From contig NZ_MAGP01000075.1 of NCBI RefSeq assembly GCF_002926165.1, forward strand, positions 41,042 through 105,041: a DNA stretch of 64,000 bases. Direction: 5' to 3'. Position numbers and translations under genes: made by a program. Below, one piece after another: positions 16,319 through 25,394 of the stretch. The notes beneath the pieces are model-generated. The model was not told the DNA's origin, did no database searches, and worked only from the letters and a program-made list of their open reading frames with translations. Within the stretch, counting starts at the first letter, position 1; each line of letters starts with the position of its first letter. The stretch is from Micromonospora chalcea (GTDB lineage: Bacteria > Actinomycetota > Actinomycetes > Mycobacteriales > Micromonosporaceae).

Positions 16319-17937
16319 CCTTCGCGCGGTGCGGCACTGAACGAACTCGGCCCAGCGGACCCGGGCGCTTCCTCCCTCAACCGATGCAGGTGGCTCAGCA
16401 GCGCTTCGATCTCAGCCGCCGGCGCGGACCCTGAGCCGTGCAGCGCGCTGATGTCACGCCGTAGTCCCTCCAGTTGGCGCCGCGCCTCGGGCACGTCGCC
16501 CAATCCGGCGACGAGCATGGCGATCTGTTGCCGCAAGGGAAAGAGTTCCGGCGAGTCCGACCGCATCACCTGCTGTTCCTCGGCGAGAAGCGCGCGCAGT
16601 TCTCTCAACGCCTCGGTCGCCTCGCCCAGCTCCGCCTGGCAGCTCGCTGCCTGCTGCCGACACTGCCAGATCAGTTCCTCGTCGGGCACGGGACGCTTGG
16701 CGAGATCGACGATGAGCCGCTGGAACTCCGGAAGCGCCTGCCGGAACGCGCCGGCCAGGACGTACAGGTTGGCCAGGTTGAGCCTCAGCTCCAGGATCCG
16801 CGGCTGCCTTGCCGCGTGCCCGCCGCTGATCGGCTGCAGCACCGATTCGAGCAGCTCGGCGGCCTGGGTGAACCGCTCTTCCTCGGCAAGCTCCCAGGCC
16901 CGCTCCTCCACCTCGGCGAGCTGGTCGAGCGACGGCGGCTCGACAATCTCTGCCGCTGCTCGTGGACGGACGATGTCGACGCGCGTCGGCGGCAGCGGCG
17001 AGCGGGGCGGCAGCGGCCCGAACGGATACCGGTACGGCATTGTCGGGTCGACCCGCTGCCCGTCCGCCACCGTCGGGGCGGCGTCGGCTGCCTTCTCGGC
17101 ATCGACCGCTCCGAACGGCGCCAGCATCTCGTAGACCTCGACCGCCGACTCGGGCCGGTGTTGCGGGTCCTTGGCGAGCAGCCGTACGAGGAGGTGCACC
17201 AGGACGTCCGGCACACCCGCGCGGTGCTCCGAGACCGACGGGACGGGGTCGTTCAAGTGCCGGTGCAGCATGCCGAGCGGGTTGTCGGCCCGGTACGGCG
17301 GCTTGCCGGTGAGCAGCTCGAACAACACGCAGCCGAGTGCGTATAGGTCGGTGCGCGGGCCCACGGCACTGTTCAGCGCCTGCTCGGGAGCCATGTATGT
17401 GGGCGTGCCCAGTGTGTGGCCGGTGGCGGTCAGCCGGGGCACGTCCGGTCCGAGCAGGGCGGCCACCCCGAAGTCCAGGACCTTGACGGCGCCGCTGGGG
17501 GTCACCATGACGTTCTGCGGCTTCAGGTCACGGTGCACGAGTGAGGCGGCATGCGCCACCGCCAGTACCGAGCAGATCTGGGTGCCGATGGCAGCCGCCC
17601 ACGGAACGGCGAGCCAACCACGCTCGGCGATCAGGTCGGACAGGAGCACACCCGGAACGAGCTGCATGACGATGTAGAGGTCGTCGCCGTGGTGGCCGAC
17701 GTCGTGCACGCTCGGCACTCCGGGGTGGTCCAGGCGTGCGGTCACCCGGGCCTCGCGGATGAACCGGTCGACGGCGGTGTCGCGGTCGCCGTCGGGCACG
17801 GCGAGCTTGCGCAGGAACTTGATGGCGACGGGCCGGTCCAGCTTCTCGTCGAAGCCCGCCCACACCTCCCCCATGCCGCCGTGACCGATCGGATACGTCA
17901 GCTCGTATCGATCCGCTACTCGTTCCTGCGCGTGCAT
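16315..17937 (-). CDS. Ser/Thr protein kinase with TPR-like C-terminal region
   Basis: A 540-residue Hanks-type kinase. The kinase domain (about 10-275) is intact: GHGGMGEV (18-25), Lys40 in VAIKF, HRDLKPQNV (135-143), DFG (155-157) and MAPEQ (182-186). After a Pro/Arg-rich linker the last 180 residues are helical with TPR-like hydrophobic spacing (EERFTQAAELLES, LANLYVLAGAFRQALPEFQRL). No transmembrane helix is visible. The start, MHAQERVADRYEL, has GGGGGAG just upstream. An open frame further upstream is unlike the family. Placed between a membrane protein and a restriction-type nuclease, it may phosphorylate cluster partners, as PglW is proposed to do in the Pgl/BREX-2 phage defence. That parallel is inferred. 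Confidence 0.85.
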   Translation of the reverse strand: MHAQERVADRYELTYPIGHGGMGEVWAGFDEKLDRPVAIKFLRKLAVPDGDRDTAVDRFIREARVTARLDHPGVPSVHDVGHHGDDLYIVMQLVPGVLLSDLIAERGWLAVPWAAAIGTQICSVLAVAHAASLVHRDLKPQNVMVTPSGAVKVLDFGVAALLGPDVPRLTATGHTLGTPTYMAPEQALNSAVGPRTDLYALGCVLFELLTGKPPYRADNPLGMLHRHLNDPVPSVSEHRAGVPDVLVHLLVRLLAKDPQHRPESAVEVYEMLAPFGAVDAEKAADAAPTVADGQRVDPTMPYRYPFGPLPPRSPLPPTRVDIVRPRAAAEIVEPPSLDQLAEVEERAWELAEEERFTQAAELLESVLQPISGGHAARQPRILELRLNLANLYVLAGAFRQALPEFQRLIVDLAKRPVPDEELIWQCRQQAASCQAELGEATEALRELRALLAEEQQVMRSDSPELFPLRQQIAMLVAGLGDVPEARRQLEGLRRDISALHGSGSAPAAEIEALLSHLHRLREEAPGSAGPSSFSAAPREG

Positions 17938-17983
17938 CCGTCTCCCCCGGCAGCCCTGTCGGATGACACCGACGACTCGTCGG

Positions 17984-18766
17984 CTAGTACCGCTCGCCAT
18001 AGATGTCGAGCAGTTCCTGGTAAGCCTCCCGGACCGCATCGTTCGCACCGGGATCGTGCGCCGCGTTCTCGGCAGCCACGGCAGCGAGTTCGAGCGCGTT
18101 ACGCACCCGGGTCAGTTCCGCCTCCGTCTCGTCCCACAGCGTTGTCACGCGCTGCCGCTGTTCGGTCAGCGCCTTCCCCACGCTGCTCGTCGAATCCCCC
18201 GCCGGGCCGGACTGCCGGCGCCCCATCTGAGTACGCAACTGCTGCCGGCGGCTGAGCACATCGCTCGCCTCCCAGAGCGCCTGCGCCAGGATCTGCCCGC
18301 CCTCCGCAGCGTCCATCACACGGTCCACGTCGGGCAGCGCCCGTCCGGCCCGCTCCGCCAACTTCACCAGGTCGAGGAAGTCTTCCCGGTCCTCGGCCTC
18401 GGTCAGGGTGTGGTGCAAGGCGGGAAAGGCCGCCTGGTCGGGCGCCTCGATCTGAGGTGGCGGCTTCGTCGCCGTGATGCCGGCAAGCCCGAGGCCCAGC
18501 AGGAGCGCGACAAGAAACAGAATGACCAGCAGTGGCGCACCTGAGAAGCAGAGCACCGCGGAGACGAGCACCGCGATAGTGCAGAGCACGACGACGCCGG
18601 GAACCTTGGACGGCTCCGGGGCGGTCGGGACCGCCCGCAGGTCGGTGATGCTGCCCCACTTGTGTCGACGTGGCGAGCGGGTCACTTTCAGCGGGGTGAG
18701 CGCGGTCATGACCCGGGACTCGTCCACGGCGATCCAGAGGTGGAAGGTGGGCTCGGACGGGGACAA
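17984..18766 (-). CDS. Two-helix membrane protein of the restriction cluster
   Basis: A 260-residue protein I do not recognise. Two adjacent hydrophobic helices lie near residues 57-98 (VPGVVVLCTIAVLVSAVLCF and LLVILFLVALLLGLGLAGI), flanked by a basic N-terminal cytosolic part and a long, charged C-terminal helical domain (about 115-260) rich in Glu, Arg and Ala, probably coiled coil. The start is TTG, chosen because AGGAGG lies four bases upstream. It begins 30 bases after hsdR and is followed 46 bases later by the kinase gene. A membrane-anchored, coiled-coil partner of the kinase would fit, as a sensor or effector. Confidence 0.65.
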   Translation of the reverse strand: MSPSEPTFHLWIAVDESRVMTALTPLKVTRSPRRHKWGSITDLRAVPTAPEPSKVPGVVVLCTIAVLVSAVLCFSGAPLLVILFLVALLLGLGLAGITATKPPPQIEAPDQAAFPALHHTLTEAEDREDFLDLVKLAERAGRALPDVDRVMDAAEGGQILAQALWEASDVLSRRQQLRTQMGRRQSGPAGDSTSSVGKALTEQRQRVTTLWDETEAELTRVRNALELAAVAAENAAHDPGANDAVREAYQELLDIYGERY

Positions 18767-18770
18767 CCGT

Positions 18771-18776
18771 CCTCCT
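18771..18776 (-). promoter_or_regulatory. Ribosome binding site deciding a TTG start
   Basis: AGGAGG on the minus strand, four bases before the TTG at 18766. No ATG or GTG near the frame start has a comparable site, so TTG is the likely start of the membrane-protein gene. Confidence 0.65.
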
Positions 18777-18795
18777 CTCGGCGAGGTGCGAAGGC

Positions 18796-21700
18796 TCAGG
18801 CGATGCCCTTGCGGCGGCGGATCATCTGGTACGCCTGCCGGCGTGCGAACTGGTTGAGCTGCGACCGCAGGCTCTCGTCGTCGAGGTAGCGCTGCATCAG
18901 CTTGCCGTTGTCGTCGTGGCGGGACAGGATCACGTCCTCGATCCGCTTGTCGCAGACGACGCCGAAGTTGCTCTCGTCGTTGACGAGCGCTGCGGCTTCC
19001 AGCGTGCCGTCTTCGGCCAGCGCGACGATCTGCTGCTCGACCCAGACCTTGTCCGCCTCGCCCAGGCCGATACCGAACCGGTCGTTGAACACGTCGATCA
19101 GATCCGAGAGCGCGACCTTCTCCGGGTCGTGTTGCGAGCCGACACCACCGCCGACGAAACCGGGCAGCATCTGTTCCCCCTCGGGAGACAGCGAGGCGTC
19201 ATGCTCACCGGTCTTACTGACCCGCAGGTGGGTCAACTGCACCTCACCGATGTCAACGGACGGGTCCTGCCGGCGCGGGAGCCGGTTGAGCAGCGCGCGC
19301 CCGTACAGGTAGAGCCGCTCCAACTCCTCGTCGTGGTAGGGCACTACCTGGCTGAGGAACGCGTACATCCGGGTGTAGTCGCGCAGTGCAGACCGGAAGT
19401 CGTCCGCAGCCTCCGGGTCGTCGGCGGCCAGGGCGTTGAAGCGCTGGACGGCCGGCTCGGTGAAGCGGTAGAGGGCGGCGTGGGCCCGCTGGAGACCGGT
19501 CTCCGTGGTCGCCTTCCGCTCCGCCTCCAGCAGCGCTTCGGCGTACGCCTGCAATTCCGAGTCGACGAGGACCGGGTAGCCCGTGACGGCGTTCTGCGCG
19601 GTGTAGAGCAGGTTCGGGTCGGTGGGCGTGGTGGCGGCGGTTTCGAAGTACGGCTTGAACTGCTCGGCGATGTCGCCGGCCTCGTTGACGAAGTCGAGAA
19701 CGAACACGTCACCCTGCGTCTTGAGCGGGTGGGTGCGGTTGAGCCGGGACAGGGTCTGCACGGCGGCGACGTTCTTGAGCAGCTTGTCGACGTACATGGT
19801 GGTGAGCAGCGGCTGGTCGAAGCCGGTCTGGTACTTCTCGGCGACGACCAGGATCTTGTACTCGGTGTCCTGCTTGGCCTTCGGCGTGCCGGCGTACTTG
19901 TCGTCGGCGGCGGTGTAGCCGAACTTTTCGGGTAGCTCACCCTCGCCGAACCCGTTGATTCGTGCCTCGGTGTGCTCGACGCCGTCGACCTCCAGGTCAC
20001 CGGAGAACGCCACGAGGGAGTCGCAGCCCACGTAGCCCTGCATCTCGACGTACTTCTTGATGGCGGTGTGCAGACGCACGGCGGCCTCGCGGGAGCCGGT
20101 GACCACCATGGCCTTGGCACGCCCGCCGAGGCGCGGCGCGGTGTGCTTGCGGAAGTGCTCGACGATGATCTCCGCCTTCTGGGCCTGCATGGTGGGGTGC
20201 AGGCTGGCGAAGCGGGCGAGCTGGGCGCCGGCCTTCTTCGGGTCGACCTCCGGGTCGTCGGGGTTGGCGTTGGCCAGCTTCCAGTACGACTTGTAGGTCA
20301 GGTAGTTGCGCAGCACGTCGAGGATGAACCCCTCGTCGATGGCCTGCCGCATCGAGTACGTGTGGAACGGCTGCGGATTGCCGGTGACCGGGTGCGGCGT
20401 GCCGAACAGTTCGAGCGTCTTCGGCTTCGGGGTGGCGGTGAACGCGAAGTACGACAGCGTCTCGTGCCGGCCTCGGGCCAGCGCCGAGGCCGTGAGCAGG
20501 TCACCCGACTCGTCGACGTCGTCGCTGCCGAGCTTGAGCAGCACCTTCTTCAGCGCGGCGGCCGAGTCGCCGGACTGCGACGAATGCGCCTCGTCGACGA
20601 CGACTGCGAACCGCTTGCCCTTGAGCCCCTGCACCTGGTTGAGCACGTAGGGGAACTTCTGCATCGTGGTGATGACGACCTTTGCCGTCTCCCCCTGAAG
20701 CGCGGCGGCCAGCTGGGCGGAGTCCTTGTCGATCCGCTGCACCACGCCGGGCACGTGCTCGAACTGGAACACAGTGTCCTGCAACTGCCGGTCGAGGACG
20801 ACCCGGTCGGTGATGATGATGACCTTGTCGAAGACCGGCTCGTTGGGGCGCAGCCCGTCCTTGGCGACGTTCGGCGCGGTGTGCAGGCTGGACAGCCGGT
20901 GCGCCAGCCACGCGATGGTGTTCGACTTGCCCGACCCGGCCGAGTGCATGACCAGGTAGTTGTGGCCCGAGCCGTGCCGGGCCGCGTGGTCGGTGAGCTG
21001 GGTGACCGCGTGCCACTGGTGGTAACGCGGGAAGATCAGCGCCTTGGATTCCTTGTCGTAGTGCAGGAACCGCCGCACCAGGTCCATGAACACGTCCGGG
21101 TGCCAGATCTGCACCCAGAGGTAGGAGCTGCGGTAACCCTTGTCAGTGGCCGGCGGGTTGCCCGCCCCACCGGACACGCCGGGCCCGTTCGATCCGGTGT
21201 TGAACGGCAGGAACCGGGTCTTCTCCCCCGCGAGCTTCGTCGTGACGAAGACCAGGTCGGGGTCGACCGCGAAGTGCACGAGGGTACGCCGGGCGAAGAT
21301 CAGTTCTTTCGGGTCGCGGGTCTTGCGGTACTGCTCCTTGGCGTCCTCGACGGTCTGGCCGGTGAGCGGGTTCTTCAGCTCGGCGGTGGCGAGGGGGATG
21401 CCGTTGACGAAGAGAACCAGGTCGAGGGTGTTGTTGTTGCTGATCGAGTACGCGAGCTGGCGGGTTACGGTGAGGCGGTTGGCGCGGTAGAGCTTGAGCG
21501 CGTCGTCGGTGATGGCGTGGGCGGGCTTGAAGTACGCGAGGCGGATCAGAATGCCCTTGTCCTTGACACCTCGACGGAGGACATCGAGGGGCCCGCGCTC
21601 ATCGATCTGCTTGGCGAGATGCTGGGCGAAGCTCCGCTGCGCCACGTCCGGGTCGTTCCCGTGATACGCCAGCAGCTTCGTCCACTCCTCCGGCTGGGTC

Positions 21701-21846
21701 TCACCGATGAAGGTGAACAATTCGGCTGTATCGAGGCCAGACTCCGTTCGGAAGTTGCCGGTCAAACCCCTCTTCCAGCCCGCTGCTCGCAAATCTCCCT
21801 CTATGCGGCCCTCGAACCGCCTCTCTACTTGAGAGGACACACTCAC
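18796..21846 (-). CDS. hsdR: Type I restriction enzyme HsdR (R subunit)
   Basis: A 1016-residue type I restriction motor-nuclease. The N-terminal nuclease domain has Asp142 (LDLVLFVNG) and the pair Glu156/Lys158 in TAELKN. The helicase has Walker A HSAGSGKSNT (301-310), TDRVVLDRQL, DEAH (418-421) in VVVDEAHSSQSGD, and a C-terminal RecA half with ILVVAEKYQTGFDQP and QTLSRLNR. It would cleave DNA after ATP-driven translocation when HsdS meets unmodified sites. Its ATG overlaps the AIPR stop by four bases (ATGA), so the two are translationally coupled. That is unusual, because hsdR normally follows hsdM/hsdS directly or has its own promoter. Confidence 0.95.
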   Translation of the reverse strand: MSVSSQVERRFEGRIEGDLRAAGWKRGLTGNFRTESGLDTAELFTFIGETQPEEWTKLLAYHGNDPDVAQRSFAQHLAKQIDERGPLDVLRRGVKDKGILIRLAYFKPAHAITDDALKLYRANRLTVTRQLAYSISNNNTLDLVLFVNGIPLATAELKNPLTGQTVEDAKEQYRKTRDPKELIFARRTLVHFAVDPDLVFVTTKLAGEKTRFLPFNTGSNGPGVSGGAGNPPATDKGYRSSYLWVQIWHPDVFMDLVRRFLHYDKESKALIFPRYHQWHAVTQLTDHAARHGSGHNYLVMHSAGSGKSNTIAWLAHRLSSLHTAPNVAKDGLRPNEPVFDKVIIITDRVVLDRQLQDTVFQFEHVPGVVQRIDKDSAQLAAALQGETAKVVITTMQKFPYVLNQVQGLKGKRFAVVVDEAHSSQSGDSAAALKKVLLKLGSDDVDESGDLLTASALARGRHETLSYFAFTATPKPKTLELFGTPHPVTGNPQPFHTYSMRQAIDEGFILDVLRNYLTYKSYWKLANANPDDPEVDPKKAGAQLARFASLHPTMQAQKAEIIVEHFRKHTAPRLGGRAKAMVVTGSREAAVRLHTAIKKYVEMQGYVGCDSLVAFSGDLEVDGVEHTEARINGFGEGELPEKFGYTAADDKYAGTPKAKQDTEYKILVVAEKYQTGFDQPLLTTMYVDKLLKNVAAVQTLSRLNRTHPLKTQGDVFVLDFVNEAGDIAEQFKPYFETAATTPTDPNLLYTAQNAVTGYPVLVDSELQAYAEALLEAERKATTETGLQRAHAALYRFTEPAVQRFNALAADDPEAADDFRSALRDYTRMYAFLSQVVPYHDEELERLYLYGRALLNRLPRRQDPSVDIGEVQLTHLRVSKTGEHDASLSPEGEQMLPGFVGGGVGSQHDPEKVALSDLIDVFNDRFGIGLGEADKVWVEQQIVALAEDGTLEAAALVNDESNFGVVCDKRIEDVILSRHDDNGKLMQRYLDDESLRSQLNQFARRQAYQMIRRRKGIA

Positions 21847-23972
21847 TCGACACTCTCCTCGTCGGAGTCCTCGACCTCTCGCACAACCGACCTCGCCAGC
21901 GACACCAGCGATCCCTCACTGCCGAGGAACCATCGGCGCGGGCCCTGCACAGCCACCGGTGCCCCATTCCACTCGGCGAGCGCATACATACGCATGACAA
22001 GGCCACTCGGCGTGTACCGCTTACCGTCCGCGGCCCACACCAATGGTCGAGACCGGCTGTTCACCCAAGTCGCCGCACCCCGACGACTGTCTTCCGATAG
22101 CCAGGAGGCCAAAGCTCGCCGTTCGGGTTCCGTTACCGCACGGAAGCTAAGGCGGCTGCCTTCCTTGATTCGAGCAGCATCGACCAAGATGTGTACGGAG
22201 TTACGACGTCGGGTGGTTCGCTGCCGCGGCACAGGCACATAGTCCGGCCGCAAATCGGGTGCAGGTGTGCCCGTCTCAAGCGCCGTAAGCACGGACCGCA
22301 CTAGTGGTCGAATCCGGTCGGCAGAAGCGAGCGTCGGCCCGATGAATGAACTCTGACCAAACTGTTCGTCGATCTGAGTTACTAGCCAGCGAACGGTCTT
22401 GCCAACAAGAAGAGGAACCTGGTCAAGCACAGCTTCCCAATTATAGTCGGAATCATCAATGCCATCCCGACCCAAATCTTGAAATACGATATGCGCGACG
22501 ATCAGGCTGCCCTGCTCGGCGACGGCGGCCGCACGGCCCTCCAACCCAGGCTGCATGGCATGAAGCGAGTCACGAACCCGACGCAGCAACTGAACAGAGC
22601 GCCAGATCTGCACGGCGGGAGGCCGCTCGCCGAAAATCCTCACATATGCACCCTCCGGACCCTCCTCCCACAAGAGGTCCTCGTTATTTCGAACACGTTG
22701 CGCCAGCCTTGGATCGGCATGTGCACAGGCCAGAGCTATTGCAGCCTCCCGGACAGTGCAACCGCTCTCCGGCGACGGCTCGAACTCGCTTCGCCTGATC
22801 GTGTAGGTCAGACCGAGCGCCAACGAGAACTCTTCTCGGATCGCCAACTGCACCTCATCAAGCGCCACAAAGTCGCGCCGCTCGATGTGGTTCTGGGTGT
22901 TCGTAGCCTTCGTTATCTCTGCGCTGGTCGCTTCGTCTGTACTTGCAATGACCCGGATGCCCACCAATGCACCTCGGACGCGATCATCGCCCTTTTGCAC
23001 CGCTGCCGCGATCGCTGCAACCGTTTGCGCGCCGTTCACGACGCTGATATTAGTCGCCTCTATCTTGGCAGTACCGTAGGGAGAGCTTCGACTCTTGGGT
23101 GTCAGTTCAAGACTGTCACACAAAATCGTGACACCATTATTCCGATACCAAAACTCGTAAGGTTCCTCGGCTAGACTCCGGGCGATATCGGCGTTCACCT
23201 GGGTAACGCCGAGGGATTCTCGAATGTTCTTCCGAAACAACTGGTCGCCGTTATCTTCATACCATGAGGCAACCGTGGCTGCCGTCGTAACACCGTTAGC
23301 CGCCCGCATTGGCGTACTCAATTCAAACCAGCGGTCCATCTCAAAATCCAACTTTATTGGATCAGGCTGCGCCGTCTTTCGAATAATTTCCCAAATGTCG
23401 CGCACGTAAAGGACTTCAAAATCGAGGTAATGCCCATGAGCGTTGAATTCGTCCCGCAACTCCGATAGCCGTAGCAAAACATTGGGATGCAGTGGCGCCT
23501 GCCTCATTAGACCAATCGTCAGCATAATGCGAGCTTGCGGGTCGTCGACGATCGTAGTGATCTGTGTTTTGAGAGGCTGAACTTTTGCGTTGAATCGTCC
23601 GAATTCGCGTCGATCAATCATACGCAGGCCATCCGCCATGGTTATTACATCTAGCTCACCAAAGTTGGCCGCCGCGCGATCGTTCCACTTCGTTTGAATC
23701 AGCCATAGTCGAGGCGCGCCAGCTGTGAACGCGACGGCATCGATGCCGAAGTCTTGACCGCCGTCCGTTACGGTAGCCGCAGCTCGCGCATCACCACAAT
23801 CGGTCCGACTGTTGGTGATTGCAGCAGCAAGCGCTCTCGAGAGCAGGCAGCGGCGCCGTTCATCGGGGTCCGGGTTGGTGAAGTCGCCAACATCGATGCG
23901 ATCCTCGAACCTTCGGCGCAACGAGTCTGCGATAACCGTCACCTGTCGCGACGCATCCATCAGCTTGGACAC
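21843..23972 (-). CDS. AIPR-family abortive infection protein
   Basis: A 709-residue AIPR (abortive infection phage resistance) protein. The N-terminal part has GGQDFGIDAVAF (71-82) followed by LWLIQTKW (89-96), a restriction-endonuclease-like D...QxK arrangement. The AIPR core shows FWYRNNGVTILCDSLE (274-289) and ISVVNGAQTVAAIAAA (309-324), then a TNTQNHIERRDF segment. Family members are reported in phage resistance, but the mechanism is not settled. It lies between hsdS and hsdR. GC content is clearly lower than in flanking genes, suggesting acquisition. The GTG start has GGGAGG seven bases upstream. Its end is locked to hsdR by overlap. Confidence 0.88.
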   Translation of the reverse strand: MSKLMDASRQVTVIADSLRRRFEDRIDVGDFTNPDPDERRRCLLSRALAAAITNSRTDCGDARAAATVTDGGQDFGIDAVAFTAGAPRLWLIQTKWNDRAAANFGELDVITMADGLRMIDRREFGRFNAKVQPLKTQITTIVDDPQARIMLTIGLMRQAPLHPNVLLRLSELRDEFNAHGHYLDFEVLYVRDIWEIIRKTAQPDPIKLDFEMDRWFELSTPMRAANGVTTAATVASWYEDNGDQLFRKNIRESLGVTQVNADIARSLAEEPYEFWYRNNGVTILCDSLELTPKSRSSPYGTAKIEATNISVVNGAQTVAAIAAAVQKGDDRVRGALVGIRVIASTDEATSAEITKATNTQNHIERRDFVALDEVQLAIREEFSLALGLTYTIRRSEFEPSPESGCTVREAAIALACAHADPRLAQRVRNNEDLLWEEGPEGAYVRIFGERPPAVQIWRSVQLLRRVRDSLHAMQPGLEGRAAAVAEQGSLIVAHIVFQDLGRDGIDDSDYNWEAVLDQVPLLVGKTVRWLVTQIDEQFGQSSFIGPTLASADRIRPLVRSVLTALETGTPAPDLRPDYVPVPRQRTTRRRNSVHILVDAARIKEGSRLSFRAVTEPERRALASWLSEDSRRGAATWVNSRSRPLVWAADGKRYTPSGLVMRMYALAEWNGAPVAVQGPRRWFLGSEGSLVSLARSVVREVEDSDEESVE

Positions 23973-24053
23973 CCAAATCCTCCCGGCGGCAGATTGCCTG
24001 CAAGTCCGTTGTTGCTACCTGGCTTGGTTGATCCTTCTCACTTCACCGGCCCC

Positions 24054-25394
24054 CTACGCCAACTCCGAAGCTTCCGCCGTTTGCACGTCGAGCCTTCCGG
24101 TCACGGCCGCCGCCACCAGCGCTTGACGACGGAGATGAAGTAGTAACACCTGGCGGTCGATGGCACTGCATATTTGTTCAACGACCCGAAGTTTCTCCTT
24201 CAACGCCACGACGATTTCGCGTTGACGGACGAGGGTCGGCAAAGGAATAGGGAAGTCAAGGATCTTGCTACTGTTTGTTGATGCTAGATTTGTTGTCCTC
24301 ACTCCCGTGCTTTCGAAATAGCATCGGCCATGAATGGACCGAGTGACGAAAGCAAGATATTCCGGATCGAGTCTCGCCTTATCGCATCGAATTGCGAAGA
24401 CATGATTTTGATGGAGGCAGTCGACAAGCTGACCGCGCCATACTGCCCCTCGACCGAGTTTGTCAAGGTCTCCGCCCTCGGTCATCAATACATCGCCGGC
24501 CTGCAACTTGCTGCGTTCCGCTAGACCGCGAGGGACTGTAACCTCGGTGACAGAATCCAGGCTAAGGCGACCCGCTTGCACATTGGCGACGCGCAGATAC
24601 GGCAAGGTAACATCGCCATCGGTCCTTTGCCGGGCTCCGTTCACTGTAAGCCCCGACTGGAGACGGCTTATGTAGCCAAGCCGAACCAGGGGCAGCGATA
24701 CAGGGAGCACCGGGAGCCAGGGGAAGTTGTCATCCCGCTGACCCTTCGCCAGGATTCCTGGCATCAACTCTTCGGAGATGACTGCTTGGACACGCTCCTC
24801 GAGAATCCTTCGCTGGGCCACCCTCCGCTCTACTACCGCGACGAACCGAGCTAACTCGGCGTCGAGGAAGTCCACGATTCGGCGCTGCTCTTCTAGGGGT
24901 GGCACAGGAATCGGCGCGGCGGCGAGTCGTTCACAGACAAGTTCGATTTGGTTTGTCGCTCCGACAACAAGAGCCGAAGAAATATAGTGCTGAAATGGTT
25001 CCGAAAGAAGATAATAATAGGCAAATCGAGGATGAAGGATTTGGGGCTGCGCGCGAAGGCGCGTAACGTGACTATCAGCCATAGCCGGGCGAGAATCCGG
25101 AGTGCCCGAGAAGAACCCGACACGGCCGAGCGTTCCACGGCCAGTGGAGTTAAGAAGGACATCGCCTGTTCGAAGGATGCCCTTCAACTGTGTTGGATCG
25201 CCTGCGACGGCGTGCAGCCGAGCTCGTCTCCAGTCCAAGCCGTAGGCTTGGTTCGCTGCCTGGCTGACGGCCCAGACTTGGCCATCCTCCACATAGTCAG
25301 GGGCGGTCCCGCGACCAATTGATTCGGTCACATGCTTCAGTGGCCGCCATTCCCACTTGGCAGGAATCGCCACGCCTGCAAGGCCGGTAGTCAC
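24054..25394 (-). CDS. hsdS: Type I restriction-modification specificity subunit HsdS
   Basis: A 446-residue specificity subunit with two target-recognition domains. TRD1 spans about 10-165 and ends in the conserved PPLEEQRRIVDFLDAELARF helix, the first spacer. TRD2 spans about 230-395 and ends PTLVRQREIVVALKEKLR, the second spacer. The duplicated layout means a bipartite recognition site, each half read by one TRD. The actual sequence cannot be told from protein alone. GC content is low compared with hsdM, as expected for a gene whose recognition domains are exchanged. Its ATG overlaps the hsdM stop (ATGA). Confidence 0.92.
   Translation of the reverse strand: MTTGLAGVAIPAKWEWRPLKHVTESIGRGTAPDYVEDGQVWAVSQAANQAYGLDWRRARLHAVAGDPTQLKGILRTGDVLLNSTGRGTLGRVGFFSGTPDSRPAMADSHVTRLRAQPQILHPRFAYYYLLSEPFQHYISSALVVGATNQIELVCERLAAAPIPVPPLEEQRRIVDFLDAELARFVAVVERRVAQRRILEERVQAVISEELMPGILAKGQRDDNFPWLPVLPVSLPLVRLGYISRLQSGLTVNGARQRTDGDVTLPYLRVANVQAGRLSLDSVTEVTVPRGLAERSKLQAGDVLMTEGGDLDKLGRGAVWRGQLVDCLHQNHVFAIRCDKARLDPEYLAFVTRSIHGRCYFESTGVRTTNLASTNSSKILDFPIPLPTLVRQREIVVALKEKLRVVEQICSAIDRQVLLLHLRRQALVAAAVTGRLDVQTAEASELA

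Noticed and set aside
19972..22242. A 756-codon plus-strand frame opposite hsdR
   Set aside because: Antisense shadow of hsdR. Val/Gly/Arg-rich with no motif.
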